From positions 1 to 33,455 of the forward strand of contig NZ_JACJLQ010000037.1 of the NCBI RefSeq assembly GCF_016902295.1: 33,455 nucleotides of DNA. Direction: 5' to 3'. Shown in pieces: positions 25,028-33,455 of this stretch. Position 1 is the stretch's first letter. The number at the start of each line of letters is the position of its first letter. Below the pieces are notes generated by a model. That model had not been told where the DNA came from, searched no databases, and worked only from the letters and a program-made list of their open reading frames with translations. The position numbers and the translations under genes were made by a program. The DNA is from Bacteroides caecigallinarum. Lineage in GTDB: Bacteria; Bacteroidota; Bacteroidia; Bacteroidales; Bacteroidaceae.

Positions 25028-27862
25028 ATGGAATATAATTTCAGGGAGATAGAAAAGAAATGGCAACAGAAGTGGGTGGAAAACAAGACCTACAAAGTTT
25101 CGGAAAATGAATCAAAAAAGAAGTTTTATGTATTGAACATGTTCCCTTATCCGTCGGGAGCAGGACTTCATGTCGGACATCCATTGGGATACATCGCCAG
25201 TGATATATATGCTCGCTACAAGCGACTTCAGGGTTTCAATGTTCTTAACCCTATGGGTTACGATGCTTACGGATTGCCTGCAGAACAGTATGCTATCCAG
25301 ACAGGACAGCATCCGGCTGTAACTACTGCGGCAAACATTGCACGCTATCGTGAACAGCTCGACAAGATAGGTTTCTGCTTCGATTGGGACCGCGAGGTAC
25401 GTACATGCGAACCTGATTATTACCATTGGACACAGTGGGCTTTCCAGAAGATGTTCAACAGCTATTACTGTAATTCATGCGGTAAGGCTCAACCTATAGA
25501 GAATCTGATTAAGGCTTTCGAGACTAAAGGTACTGAAGGTCTTGATGTGGCTTGTGGCGAAGAACTGAGTTTCACAGCGGAAGAATGGAACGCAAAGTCA
25601 GAAAAGGAACAGCAGGAAATCCTGATGAACTACCGTATAGCTTATCTTGGCGAGACTATGGTGAACTGGTGTCCTGCATTGGGTACTGTATTGGCAAACG
25701 ATGAGGTCGTTGACGGTGTTTCTGAACGTGGAGGACATCCTGTAGTGCAGAAGAAGATGCGCCAGTGGTGCTTGAGAGTTTCTGCATACGCACAGAGATT
25801 GCTCGACGGACTTGAGACTGTTGACTGGACAGACTCTCTGAAAGAAACACAGCGTAACTGGATAGGTCGTTCGGAAGGTGCTGAAGTTCGCTTCAAGGTT
25901 AAGGACAGTGACATGGAATTCACTATCTTTACAACACGTGCGGATACAATGTTCGGTGTTACTTTCATGGTTCTTGCACCTGAAAGCGAACTTGTTCCAC
26001 AGCTCACCACTGAAGCTCAGAAAGCTGAAGTTGAGGCTTATCTTGACCGCACAAAGAAACGTACTGAACGCGAACGTATATCAGACCGCCGCGTGACAGG
26101 TGTGTTCAGCGGTTCGTATGCGGTAAATCCGTTTACAGGCGAGGCTGTGCCTATCTGGATAAGTGATTATGTACTTGCCGGTTATGGTACAGGTGCAATC
26201 ATGGCTGTTCCTGCTCACGACAGCCGCGACTATGCTTTTGCAAAACATTTCAACTTGCCTATCGTTCCGCTGGTGGAAGGTTGCGACGTAAGCGAAGAGA
26301 GCTTCGATGCCAAGGAAGGTATTGTTTGTAACTCTCCAAAGGCCGGAGCGACTCCTTATTGCGATTTGAACCTCAACGGTCTTACAATAAAGGAAGCAAT
26401 CGCTACTACAAAGAAGTATGTGAAAGAACATAACCTCGGACGTGTAAAGGTTAACTTCCGTTTGCGTGACGCCATCTTCTCACGTCAGCGTTACTGGGGA
26501 GAGCCATTCCCTGTTTACTACAAGGATGGTATGCCATATATGATTGACGAGAGCAAATTGCCTTTGCAGTTGCCTGAAGTAGCCAAGTTCCTTCCTACTG
26601 AGTCTGGCGAACCTCCATTGGGTCATGCCACTAAATGGGCTTGGGACGTAAATGCCGGCGAGGTGGTTGAGAACTCTAAGATAGACAATGTAAACGTATT
26701 CCCTCTCGAACTTAATACAATGCCTGGTTTCGCAGGTTCAAGCGCATACTATCTGCGCTATATGGACCCACACAATGATAAGGCCCTTGTTTCGGAAAAG
26801 GCAGACAGATACTGGCAGAATGTTGACCTATATGTAGGTGGTACAGAACACGCTACTGGTCACCTGATATATTCACGTTTCTGGAACAAGTTCCTGTTCG
26901 ACCTCGGTGTAAGCGTTAAGGAAGAGCCATTCCAGAAACTTGTAAACCAGGGTATGATTCAGGGACGAAGCAACTTCGTATATCGTATCAAGGATACAAA
27001 CACTTTCGTTTCTCTCGGATTGAAAGACCAGTATGACGTTACTCCTCTTCATGTTGATGTAAATATCGTATCAAACGATATCCTTGATGTTGAGGCATTC
27101 AAAAACTGGCGTCCTGAATATAACAATGCTGAATTCATCCTTGAAGACGGCAAGTATGTGTGCGGATGGGCAGTTGAGAAGATGAGTAAATCTATGTACA
27201 ACGTAGTAAACCCTGATATGATTGTTGAACGTTACGGAGCAGATACATTGCGTATGTATGAAATGTTCCTTGGCCCTATCGAACAGTCTAAACCATGGGA
27301 TACTAACGGTATAGATGGTGTTCACAGATTCTTGAAGAAATTGTGGAGTCTGTTCTACAGCCGTAATGACGAATTCCTTCCTCAGGACGGTGAAGCTACA
27401 AAAGAAGAACTAAAGGCAGTACACAAACTGATAAAGAAAGTGACTGGAGACATCGAGACATTCTCTTACAACACTTCAATCAGTGCATTCATGATTTGTG
27501 TGAACGAACTTACTTCATTGAAATGTCGCAACAAGGCTGTTTTGAGAGACCTTGTGGTTGTTATTGCTCCGTTTGCTCCACACTTGGCTGAAGAACTTTG
27601 GGCAACACTTGGAAACACAACTTCTGTATGTGATGCTCAGTGGCCTGCATTCAACGAAGACTATCTGAAAGAAGATACAGTGAAATATACAATCTCTTTC
27701 AACGGAAAGGCACGTTTCACTATGGAGTTTGCTGCCGATGCAGACAATGACACAATCCAGTCTGCGGTTCTTGCTGAGGAACAGTCTCAGAAATGGATTG
27801 AAGGAAAGACTCCTAAGAAAGTGATTATTGTTCCTAAGAAGATAGTAAATGTCGTTCTGTAA
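25028..27862 (+). CDS. leuS: Leucyl-tRNA synthetase
   Basis: This class Ia aminoacyl-tRNA synthetase charges tRNA-Leu. The ATP-site motifs are HVGH (48-51, in [16 protein letters not shown]) and KMSKS (718-722). The CP1 editing domain, which hydrolyses mischarged tRNA, is intact, including [17 protein letters not shown] and [19 protein letters not shown] with the conserved Asp. A stretch around 150-215 carries a Cys pair (YCNSCGKAQ), a long charged insert and [16 protein letters not shown]. This differs from the four-Cys zinc knuckle of the Escherichia coli enzyme and is probably a Bacteroidetes form. At 944 residues it is somewhat longer than the usual 860. It leads the leuS-yitT-rdgB unit. 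Confidence 0.97.
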   Translation: MEYNFREIEKKWQQKWVENKTYKVSENESKKKFYVLNMFPYPSGAGLHVGHPLGYIASDIYARYKRLQGFNVLNPMGYDAYGLPAEQYAIQTGQHPAVTTAANIARYREQLDKIGFCFDWDREVRTCEPDYYHWTQWAFQKMFNSYYCNSCGKAQPIENLIKAFETKGTEGLDVACGEELSFTAEEWNAKSEKEQQEILMNYRIAYLGETMVNWCPALGTVLANDEVVDGVSERGGHPVVQKKMRQWCLRVSAYAQRLLDGLETVDWTDSLKETQRNWIGRSEGAEVRFKVKDSDMEFTIFTTRADTMFGVTFMVLAPESELVPQLTTEAQKAEVEAYLDRTKKRTERERISDRRVTGVFSGSYAVNPFTGEAVPIWISDYVLAGYGTGAIMAVPAHDSRDYAFAKHFNLPIVPLVEGCDVSEESFDAKEGIVCNSPKAGATPYCDLNLNGLTIKEAIATTKKYVKEHNLGRVKVNFRLRDAIFSRQRYWGEPFPVYYKDGMPYMIDESKLPLQLPEVAKFLPTESGEPPLGHATKWAWDVNAGEVVENSKIDNVNVFPLELNTMPGFAGSSAYYLRYMDPHNDKALVSEKADRYWQNVDLYVGGTEHATGHLIYSRFWNKFLFDLGVSVKEEPFQKLVNQGMIQGRSNFVYRIKDTNTFVSLGLKDQYDVTPLHVDVNIVSNDILDVEAFKNWRPEYNNAEFILEDGKYVCGWAVEKMSKSMYNVVNPDMIVERYGADTLRMYEMFLGPIEQSKPWDTNGIDGVHRFLKKLWSLFYSRNDEFLPQDGEATKEELKAVHKLIKKVTGDIETFSYNTSISAFMICVNELTSLKCRNKAVLRDLVVVIAPFAPHLAEELWATLGNTTSVCDAQWPAFNEDYLKEDTVKYTISFNGKARFTMEFAADADNDTIQSAVLAEEQSQKWIEGKTPKKVIIVPKKIVNVVL

Positions 27863-27873
27863 GATTGAGCTAA

Positions 27874-28770
27874 ATGGAAATATCACTTTTAAGAAAACTT
27901 GGCCGGGAATCTAAGGATTACCTGGCCATCACTTTTGGTCTGATGTGTTATGCTTTTGGCTGGGTTGCGTTTATGCTTCCATATCAGATTACCACCGGTG
28001 GTGCAACAGGTATTTGTGCGATTATATATTATGTCACAGGAATAGAGATACAGATATCCTATTTTATTATCAATGCCATATTGATGGGGTTTGCCCTGAA
28101 AATACTTGGACCTAAATTTAGTGTAAAGACAATATTTGCTATTGTCGTTCTTACTTTCTTCTTATGGCTTTTTCAGCGACTTATGGAAGGTGATGATGGT
28201 AAGTTGCCTTTGTTGCTGGGCCCAGGTCAGGACTTTATGGCATGTGTAATAGGCGCCGGTCTTCTTGGATTCGGTATAGGAATAGTATTCTGCAATAATG
28301 GTAGTACAGGAGGTACGGACATTATAGCATGGATTATAAACAAGTATAAGGATGTAACCCTTGGAAGAATGATAATGTATTGCGATATAGTGATAATATC
28401 TTCCTGTTACTTTATATTCCATGACTGGAGACGAGTTTTGTTTGGCTTCTGCGTATTGTTTATCATGAGTATAGTGATAGACTATGTGGTTAACAGTGCA
28501 CGCCAGTCCGTACAGTTCCTTATATTTTCGCGTAAGCATGATGAGATAGCTGAAGGTATATCTACTCAGATTAACCGTGGTGTGACTCTTTTGGACGGTA
28601 AGGGATGGTACAGCAAGCAGGATATAAAGGTAGTGGTTGTTCTTGCCAAAAAGAGTCAGTCGCTCGATATTTTCCGTCTGGTTAAGGATATTGACCCTAA
28701 TGCATTTATTTCTCAAAGTAACGTTGTCGGAGTTTATGGTGAAGGTTTTGACCCTCTAAAAGTTAAGTGA
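27874..28770 (+). CDS. YitT-family membrane protein (DUF161 + DUF2179)
   Basis: This 298-residue inner-membrane protein has five or six hydrophobic helices in its first 210 residues. They include the family signatures [19 protein letters not shown] (35-53) and [20 protein letters not shown], where the glycine/threonine-rich GGTDI loop is typical. The soluble C-terminal DUF2179 domain (about 215-290) contains [19 protein letters not shown]. YitT-type proteins are widespread; their transport substrate is not established. The gene starts 11 nt after leuS and its stop touches the rdgB start region, so all three are probably co-transcribed. Confidence 0.92.
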   Translation: MEISLLRKLGRESKDYLAITFGLMCYAFGWVAFMLPYQITTGGATGICAIIYYVTGIEIQISYFIINAILMGFALKILGPKFSVKTIFAIVVLTFFLWLFQRLMEGDDGKLPLLLGPGQDFMACVIGAGLLGFGIGIVFCNNGSTGGTDIIAWIINKYKDVTLGRMIMYCDIVIISSCYFIFHDWRRVLFGFCVLFIMSIVIDYVVNSARQSVQFLIFSRKHDEIAEGISTQINRGVTLLDGKGWYSKQDIKVVVVLAKKSQSLDIFRLVKDIDPNAFISQSNVVGVYGEGFDPLKVK

Positions 28771-28772
28771 TT

Positions 28773-29351
28773 ATGAAGAAGCTTGTTTTTGCAACTAATA
28801 ATGCCCATAAGCTTGAGGAAATACGTGCTATATTGGGCGACAAGGTAGAGATTCTGAGCCTTAATGATATAAACTGTCATGCAGATATCCCTGAAACAGC
28901 AGATACTCTGCAAGGAAATGCGGCATTGAAGGCGCAGTATATATACGAGAATTATGGCCTTGACTGTTTTGCCGATGATACAGGTCTTGAAGTTGAGGCT
29001 CTGAATGGTGCTCCCGGAATTTATTCTGCCAGATATGCCGGAGGAGAAGGGCACGATTCTGAAGCTAACATGAAGAAACTGCTTTCAGAAATGCAGGACA
29101 AGGAAAACCGCAAGGCCCGTTTCCGTACGGTTATCTGCCTGATTGAGGACGGTAAGGAACATTTCTTCGAAGGAATAGTAAACGGCAGCATAATTCGTGA
29201 GAGAAAAGGCGGAGCCGGTTTCGGATATGACCCTGTGTTTATGCCTGACGGCTATTCTGAGACTTTTGCTGAAATGGGTAATGATGAAAAGAATAAGATC
29301 AGTCATCGCGCAAGAGCCGTCCAGAAACTTTGCGAGTATCTGAATAAATAA
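28773..29351 (+). CDS. rdgB: dITP/XTP pyrophosphatase (HAM1/RdgB family)
   Basis: RdgB hydrolyses non-canonical purine nucleoside triphosphates (dITP, XTP) to monophosphates and keeps them out of DNA and RNA. The 192 residues match the family. Motifs: [17 protein letters not shown] at the N-terminus, [26 protein letters not shown] (split here: [12 protein letters not shown], then [10 protein letters not shown]) with the catalytic Asp pair, [11 protein letters not shown], and the C-terminal [10 protein letters not shown]. The ATG at 28773 is preferred; a GTG at 28767 overlaps the yitT stop and would add only two residues. It ends the leuS operon before a strong hairpin. Confidence 0.95.
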   Translation: MKKLVFATNNAHKLEEIRAILGDKVEILSLNDINCHADIPETADTLQGNAALKAQYIYENYGLDCFADDTGLEVEALNGAPGIYSARYAGGEGHDSEANMKKLLSEMQDKENRKARFRTVICLIEDGKEHFFEGIVNGSIIRERKGGAGFGYDPVFMPDGYSETFAEMGNDEKNKISHRARAVQKLCEYLNK

Positions 29352-29356
29352 AAAAT

Positions 29357-29405
29357 AATACCGTTACAGGTAATCCACGATAAGGATACTGTAACGGTAT
29401 TTTTA
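29357..29405. terminator. Bidirectional terminator between rdgB and rnr
   Basis: Perfect 13-bp arms 29357-29369 and 29389-29401 with a 19-nt loop. T-rich DNA follows on the plus strand and A-rich DNA precedes it (T-rich on minus), so it fits both convergent genes. Confidence 0.85.
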
Positions 29406-29418
29406 TTTTATTGGACTT

Positions 29419-31566
29419 TTATTCCGCTAGTACGAAATCCAACTGTTTCTTTTCCAGATTGGCGCGTGCCACTTTTATCTTGATGGCATCGCCAAGACTG
29501 AATTTCTGATGATGACGTCTGCCGATAAGGCAATAGTTCTTTTCGTCGAACTCGTAATAGTCATTGCCAAGGTCGCGCATGGCTATCATACCCTCACATT
29601 TGTTTTCGTTTATCTCGACATAGATACCCCATTCAGTTACTCCGGAGATTACTCCATCGTAAGCGGTTCCGATATGTTCGCTCATGAATTCTACCTGCTT
29701 GTATTTGATGGATGCGCGTTCTGCACTTGCTGCTGTCTGTTCCATGGCCGAACTGTGTTCGCACATGCTCTCATACTTGTCGGCCTGTGCAGTTCTTCCT
29801 CCGTCCAGATAGCGTGTCAGCAGACGGTGAACCATAAGGTCAGGATAACGGCGTATAGGCGAAGTGAAATGAGTATAATAGTCGAATGCCAGACCATAGT
29901 GACCGATATTGTGGATAGAATACCTTGCTTTCTGCATTGAACGCAGTGATACTGTTTCCACCAGGTTCTGTTCTCCTTTACCGTTTACATCCTTCAACAG
30001 GCGGTTGATAGACTTTGATACTTCAGTCTTGGTTCCGCTCGTACGGATTTTATATCCGAAACGTGCGATAAACTGGTTAAGGTTGTCCAGTTTGTCCGGG
30101 TCCGGCAGGTCGTGGATACGGTATGGGAATACCTTCGCCTTTTTGTTCTTAGGAACTTTTCCTATGTGTTCGGCTACGGTACGGTTTGCCAGAAGCATAA
30201 ACTCTTCTATCAGCTTGTTCGCTTCCTTTGACTGTTTGAAATAAACGCTCAAAGGCTTTCCTTTTTCGTCAATTTCAAATCTCACCTCGCAACGGTCGAA
30301 ATCAATGGCTCCTGCAGCAAGACGCTTTTCGCGGAGTATCTGGGCCAGTTTGTTCAGTTCTAGTATCTCTTCCTTGTATTCACCCTCGCCGGTTTCAATG
30401 ATATTCTGAGCTTCTTCGTACGTAAAACGTCTGTCCGATTTTATCACTGTATGTCTGATTCGATAATCCTTGACTTCAGCCTTTTCGTTCATGTCGAATA
30501 TCACTGAATAAGCCAGTTTCTCTTCGTTAGGACGCAGTGAGCAGATGAAGTTGCACAGACGTTCGGGCAGCATAGGTATCGTACGGTCCACAAGATAAAC
30601 GGATGTGGCACGTTTCAGTGCTTCCTTGTCTATGATGCTGCCTTCCTTGACATAATGCGAAACATCGGCAATGTGTACACCTACTTCCCAAAGTCCCGGT
30701 TTCAGTTGTCTGATTGAGAGCGCGTCGTCGAAGTCCTTCGCGTCTTTCGGGTCGATAGTAAATGTGGTGATACCTCGGAAGTCCTCACGCTCGGCATAAT
30801 CCTCTTTCGTGATTTCTGCTGACAGTTTTTCTGCGGCAGCCTCTACAGACTGTGGATAAGTATAAGGCAATCCGTATTCGGCCAGTATGGCGTGCATCTC
30901 AGTGTTGTTTTCGCCAGCCTTGCCCAATACATCAATAACCTCGCCGAAAGGATTCTTGGCTTCGTCCGGCCATTCTGTGATTTTCACTACAGCCTTATCG
31001 CCATTCTTTGCTCCTTTAAGCTTTTCCTTAGGTATAAAGATGTCGTTGGCAAGTGTGCTTGTTTCTGTGATGAGGAAGGCATAGTTTTTCGATACTTTCA
31101 GTGTGCCTACAAATGTAGCTTTTGCCCTGTCCAGAATTTCTATCACTTGTCCTTCTATCTTCTGTTTCTTGCATTTTGCACAGAGAGAAATCTTCACCTT
31201 ATCGTTGTTCATGGCGTGGGCCGAGTTCCTTTCAGCAATAAAGATAGGTTCCCCTCCATCGTCAGGTATGAACGAGTTCTTGCCGTTGCTCTTTCTGATA
31301 AAGGTTCCTGTCATAATCTGACCTCTGTCATTCAGTTTCCACCTTCCCTTTTCGGCTTCAATCAGGAAGTTGTCTTCTGTCATATCCTTCACAATATCGG
31401 TACATAGCATTTTTGAAGGATGAGTTGTTAGTTTCAGTCCCAGGAATAATTGCTTAAGGCTTATAGCCTCAGTCGGTTTGTTGCGGAAATAGTTTATGAT
31501 GAGTTCCGACATCTCTTTTTTCTTCATTCTTTTTCCGCCTTTTTTTTCTTTTTTATTTTTAGCCAT
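29419..31566 (-). CDS. rnr: Ribonuclease R
   Basis: RNase R is a processive 3'-5' exoribonuclease that degrades structured RNA and takes part in rRNA and mRNA turnover. The 715 residues show a Lys-rich N-terminus and a winged-helix region (about 18-85). Cold-shock OB domains follow (about 85-215; GTFIRKSNGKNSFIPDD, FVGTLKVSKNYAFLI). The RNB catalytic domain has the Asp cluster in TIDPKDAKDFDDALS (270-284), and an S1 domain ends the protein (about 635-712; YDGVISGVTEWGIYVEI). An AAGGA ribosome-binding sequence precedes the ATG at 31566. It lies 66 nt downstream of the MutS-like gene on the same strand, so they may share a transcript, but a private promoter in the gap is possible. Confidence 0.96.
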   Translation of the reverse strand: MAKNKKEKKGGKRMKKKEMSELIINYFRNKPTEAISLKQLFLGLKLTTHPSKMLCTDIVKDMTEDNFLIEAEKGRWKLNDRGQIMTGTFIRKSNGKNSFIPDDGGEPIFIAERNSAHAMNNDKVKISLCAKCKKQKIEGQVIEILDRAKATFVGTLKVSKNYAFLITETSTLANDIFIPKEKLKGAKNGDKAVVKITEWPDEAKNPFGEVIDVLGKAGENNTEMHAILAEYGLPYTYPQSVEAAAEKLSAEITKEDYAEREDFRGITTFTIDPKDAKDFDDALSIRQLKPGLWEVGVHIADVSHYVKEGSIIDKEALKRATSVYLVDRTIPMLPERLCNFICSLRPNEEKLAYSVIFDMNEKAEVKDYRIRHTVIKSDRRFTYEEAQNIIETGEGEYKEEILELNKLAQILREKRLAAGAIDFDRCEVRFEIDEKGKPLSVYFKQSKEANKLIEEFMLLANRTVAEHIGKVPKNKKAKVFPYRIHDLPDPDKLDNLNQFIARFGYKIRTSGTKTEVSKSINRLLKDVNGKGEQNLVETVSLRSMQKARYSIHNIGHYGLAFDYYTHFTSPIRRYPDLMVHRLLTRYLDGGRTAQADKYESMCEHSSAMEQTAASAERASIKYKQVEFMSEHIGTAYDGVISGVTEWGIYVEINENKCEGMIAMRDLGNDYYEFDEKNYCLIGRRHHQKFSLGDAIKIKVARANLEKKQLDFVLAE

Positions 31567-31632
31567 AGCTATTCCTTTCTTTTTTAGTTTCTACAAAGTA
31601 AGCAAAATAAATGGAATAAAGATATAATAGTC

Positions 31633-33174
31633 TTATTTATTTTCCTTTGAGCCGGTAAAAGTACCACAGTTTCTTATTTTTTCTGCTTCTTTTGTAATAT
31701 AATCCGGATAACCGTATAGTCCGAGTATCTTTATGGCGTTACCCTCATTGGCAGTGCCTTTCTTTATTTTGTAATCGAAAGCCAGAGTATCGTTCTCGAT
31801 ATCCTCGCAGAAATGATAAAGCTCGTATTCATTGTCAAGGAGAGAGGTCAGCTCGTTGTCGTGAGTTGAAGCCAGTACTATATTGTTATGTCCTGCCAGT
31901 TCTTTCAATACAGCAGCATTGATGGAAATGCGTTCTGCGGTATTTGTCCCCTTGAACAGCTCGTCGAATACCAGAAGATAGTTGCCCGATATAGCACGGT
32001 CGAATACCTTTTTCACATTTTCAGTTTCTGTGAGGAAATAACTTTTCCCGTTTTCTAGATCGTCCTCAGTATTTATCACAGAAAGAATGCGTCTGTCCGT
32101 GTCAATTCTGAATTCATTCGCAAAGCAGGTGTTGAGAACCTTGCCGGTTATGGCGTTTATCGCAATGGTGCGTATGAAACTGGTTTTCCCCGACATATTC
32201 GAGCCGGTAATGAGGATTGATTTCGTGGATATTGATATGTCGTTTGGAATACAGTTGTCTATCAGAGGATGATAGACGGACTTTGCCAACAGCTTTTCGT
32301 CATTATCCTGTTTTGCGGGATGACAATAATAAGGTAGCTCTTCGCGAAGAAAAGACAATGAACAAATCACGTCCAGAAATCCGATGAAACGGAAAACACC
32401 GTCGATATCTTTACGTTTGCTATCAATCAGACGGAATGAGTTTATTACATTTATTGTAGTATGAAGGAAGAATATGTCCAGCAACTCTGTAAACATGAAT
32501 AAAGGCATTGCCGCGTTGCTGTCCAGATTTATACTTATACGGAATAAGCGCAATTTCTTGGTCAGCTCCTTTAAATTGTTGATGTAATGATGGATATTTC
32601 TGTCCGTATCGGCAAATAGACTGATTGCCGCAATCTTTCCAGCTGTTTGAATAAGTCTGTAAAGTTGTGGTATGGAGAAATAATATAATGAAAGTTGACT
32701 TTTCTGTTTCAGATGCAGATAGCAGTTTACGATATATGATATAAGAAGAAGGATAAGAAACTGCCCCGGAATGTTGCTTAAAAAAGTACATAGAAGGAAA
32801 ACCAACGGCATCCACCGGCAGATATTGATTGCGTTGATATAGCTTTGCGAATAATCAGTATTCTTTCCGTATAATAACTCTGTTATTGTGTAAGCATCAG
32901 GTTTATTCAGTCTCCCTAGTAACCCTATGAGCTGTTTCCGTAATGGAATGTCATCATGTAGTTCCTTTATCAGAGATTCGTTATCCCTGATTTCCGAAAT
33001 CTCATCTTTGCATATTATGTGATATAAATACTGTCTGCCTATACATGATGATGTAAAGTCAAGCTTTTCGCACAAACTGTCGATGTTCAGTTCGTGACGG
33101 ACATTTTCGGGCAGTCCTTTTTCCCCGAAAGTCCTGTTGCGGTACGTATCGTATGCTTTGATGTCATTATCCAT
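31633..33174 (-). CDS. Membrane-associated MutS-like ATPase
   Basis: This 513-residue protein has a C-terminal MutS-type ABC ATPase: Walker A GSNMSGKT (324-331), Walker B with signature LVFDELFKGTNTAER (401-415), and a switch ASTHDNEL after it. Upstream is a helical lever-like region. Two hydrophobic segments (about 119-133 and 139-155, within CRWMPLVFLLCTFLSNI and LILLLISYIVNCYL) suggest membrane anchoring. The mismatch-binding and connector domains of true MutS are missing, so it should not be called a repair protein on this evidence; function is unknown. I chose the ATG at 33172-33174 because a good promoter lies between it and the in-frame upstream start at 33228. Confidence 0.8.
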   Translation of the reverse strand: MDNDIKAYDTYRNRTFGEKGLPENVRHELNIDSLCEKLDFTSSCIGRQYLYHIICKDEISEIRDNESLIKELHDDIPLRKQLIGLLGRLNKPDAYTITELLYGKNTDYSQSYINAINICRWMPLVFLLCTFLSNIPGQFLILLLISYIVNCYLHLKQKSQLSLYYFSIPQLYRLIQTAGKIAAISLFADTDRNIHHYINNLKELTKKLRLFRISINLDSNAAMPLFMFTELLDIFFLHTTINVINSFRLIDSKRKDIDGVFRFIGFLDVICSLSFLREELPYYCHPAKQDNDEKLLAKSVYHPLIDNCIPNDISISTKSILITGSNMSGKTSFIRTIAINAITGKVLNTCFANEFRIDTDRRILSVINTEDDLENGKSYFLTETENVKKVFDRAISGNYLLVFDELFKGTNTAERISINAAVLKELAGHNNIVLASTHDNELTSLLDNEYELYHFCEDIENDTLAFDYKIKKGTANEGNAIKILGLYGYPDYITKEAEKIRNCGTFTGSKENK

Positions 33175-33197
33175 AGTTGACGGAATACTTATATATG

Positions 33198-33228
33198 CAA
33201 ATATACTTACAAAAACTAAAAGATGCAA
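33198..33228 (-). promoter_or_regulatory. Sigma-ABfr-type promoter of the MutS-like gene
   Basis: On the minus strand TATATTTG (33198-33205) matches TAnnTTTG, and TTG (33226-33228) lies exactly 20 nt upstream. Transcription would start near 33190, after the longer candidate start codon, which supports the start at 33174. Confidence 0.7.
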
Positions 33229-33290
33229 TTTATTACTGTTGATGTAAACAATAGTAAAGTTAGATTGTTTTGTTATAAAATAAGAAGCAT

Positions 33291-33367
33291 TGTCTTTTGA
33301 TAAGATAGGCTGCGCCCAGAAACAAAAGCTTGAAAACTTTGTGCTTCACTCGGTTTGCACTATCTTT
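33291..33367 (-). repeat. Dispersed repeat copy 2 (inverted AAGATAG/CTATCTT ends)
   Basis: Reverse-complement copy of the repeat at 20853-20940. Its ends are AAGATAG (33302-33308) and CTATCTT (33360-33366). It lies in the 281-nt region upstream of the MutS-like gene, beyond its promoter. The remainder to the window end shows no gene. Confidence 0.85.
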
Positions 33368-33455
33368 CCTCTAAAATGATTTACGGTAGAATGATTCCAA
33401 AGGCTTCCATTGGTATATTCATATGAATAAAGGCAATAAAATATTTACCGGCAGC

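Noticed and set aside
29509..31407. Long plus-strand frames opposite rnr (for example 29509-29940 and 30892-31407)
   Set aside because: They are antisense shadows of the clearly conserved rnr gene, with no domain or ribosome-binding site of their own.

Overview
The window looks like chromosomal DNA from a member of the Bacteroidales, most likely Bacteroidaceae (Bacteroides or Phocaeicola-like). The DNA is AT-rich. Ribosome-binding sites are mostly weak. Several promoters match the Bacteroidetes sigma-ABfr pattern (TAnnTTTG at about -7, with TTG or TTTG about 20 nt upstream). The outer-membrane carbohydrate enzymes are lipoproteins, and the core genes are in a Bacteroidetes-type order (ftsX, a DUF3098 protein, uppP, truB, queA, folK). 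No rRNA, tRNA, CRISPR array or transposase gene was found.

Layout. 1-1675 (minus): two adjacent, translationally coupled genes for probable type II restriction endonucleases, PmeII-like and probably TdeIII-like. No DNA methyltransferase is visible, so the partner must lie left of the window or be missing. 1876-6988 (minus): a tight operon of a SAM-dependent methyltransferase, ftsX, a small membrane protein, uppP, truB, queA and folK. It covers division, cell-wall lipid recycling, tRNA modification and folate synthesis. 7119-8551 (plus): a PspC-domain protein and a P-loop ATPase whose promoter overlaps a perfect 15-bp inverted repeat. 8867-19412: a carbohydrate cassette. An operon on minus encodes a GH31 alpha-xylosidase with a PA14 insert, a GH2 beta-galactosidase-type enzyme and a GH3 beta-glucosidase. 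A second GH3 lipoprotein is divergent on plus. This set fits the exo-acting half of xyloglucan breakdown, but there is no SusC/SusD pair, endo-xyloglucanase or regulator here.

19448-24825: miaB (minus), a repeat-bearing intergenic region, a succinyl-CoA:acetate CoA-transferase-type gene (plus), and a 678-residue exported protein of unknown family that looks like an alpha/alpha-barrel carbohydrate-active enzyme. 25028-29351 (plus): leuS, a YitT-type membrane protein and rdgB, probably one operon. 29419-33174 (minus): ribonuclease R, preceded on the same strand by a MutS-like ATPase with membrane segments.

Two copies of a short dispersed repeat with inverted AAGATAG/CTATCTT ends lie upstream of miaB and upstream of the MutS-like gene. 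Convergent gene pairs are separated by clear bidirectional terminators. The least explained parts are the 678-residue protein, the dispersed repeat with its neighbouring duplicated miaB start, the orphan restriction pair, and the structured 574-nt control region between GH31 and GH3.
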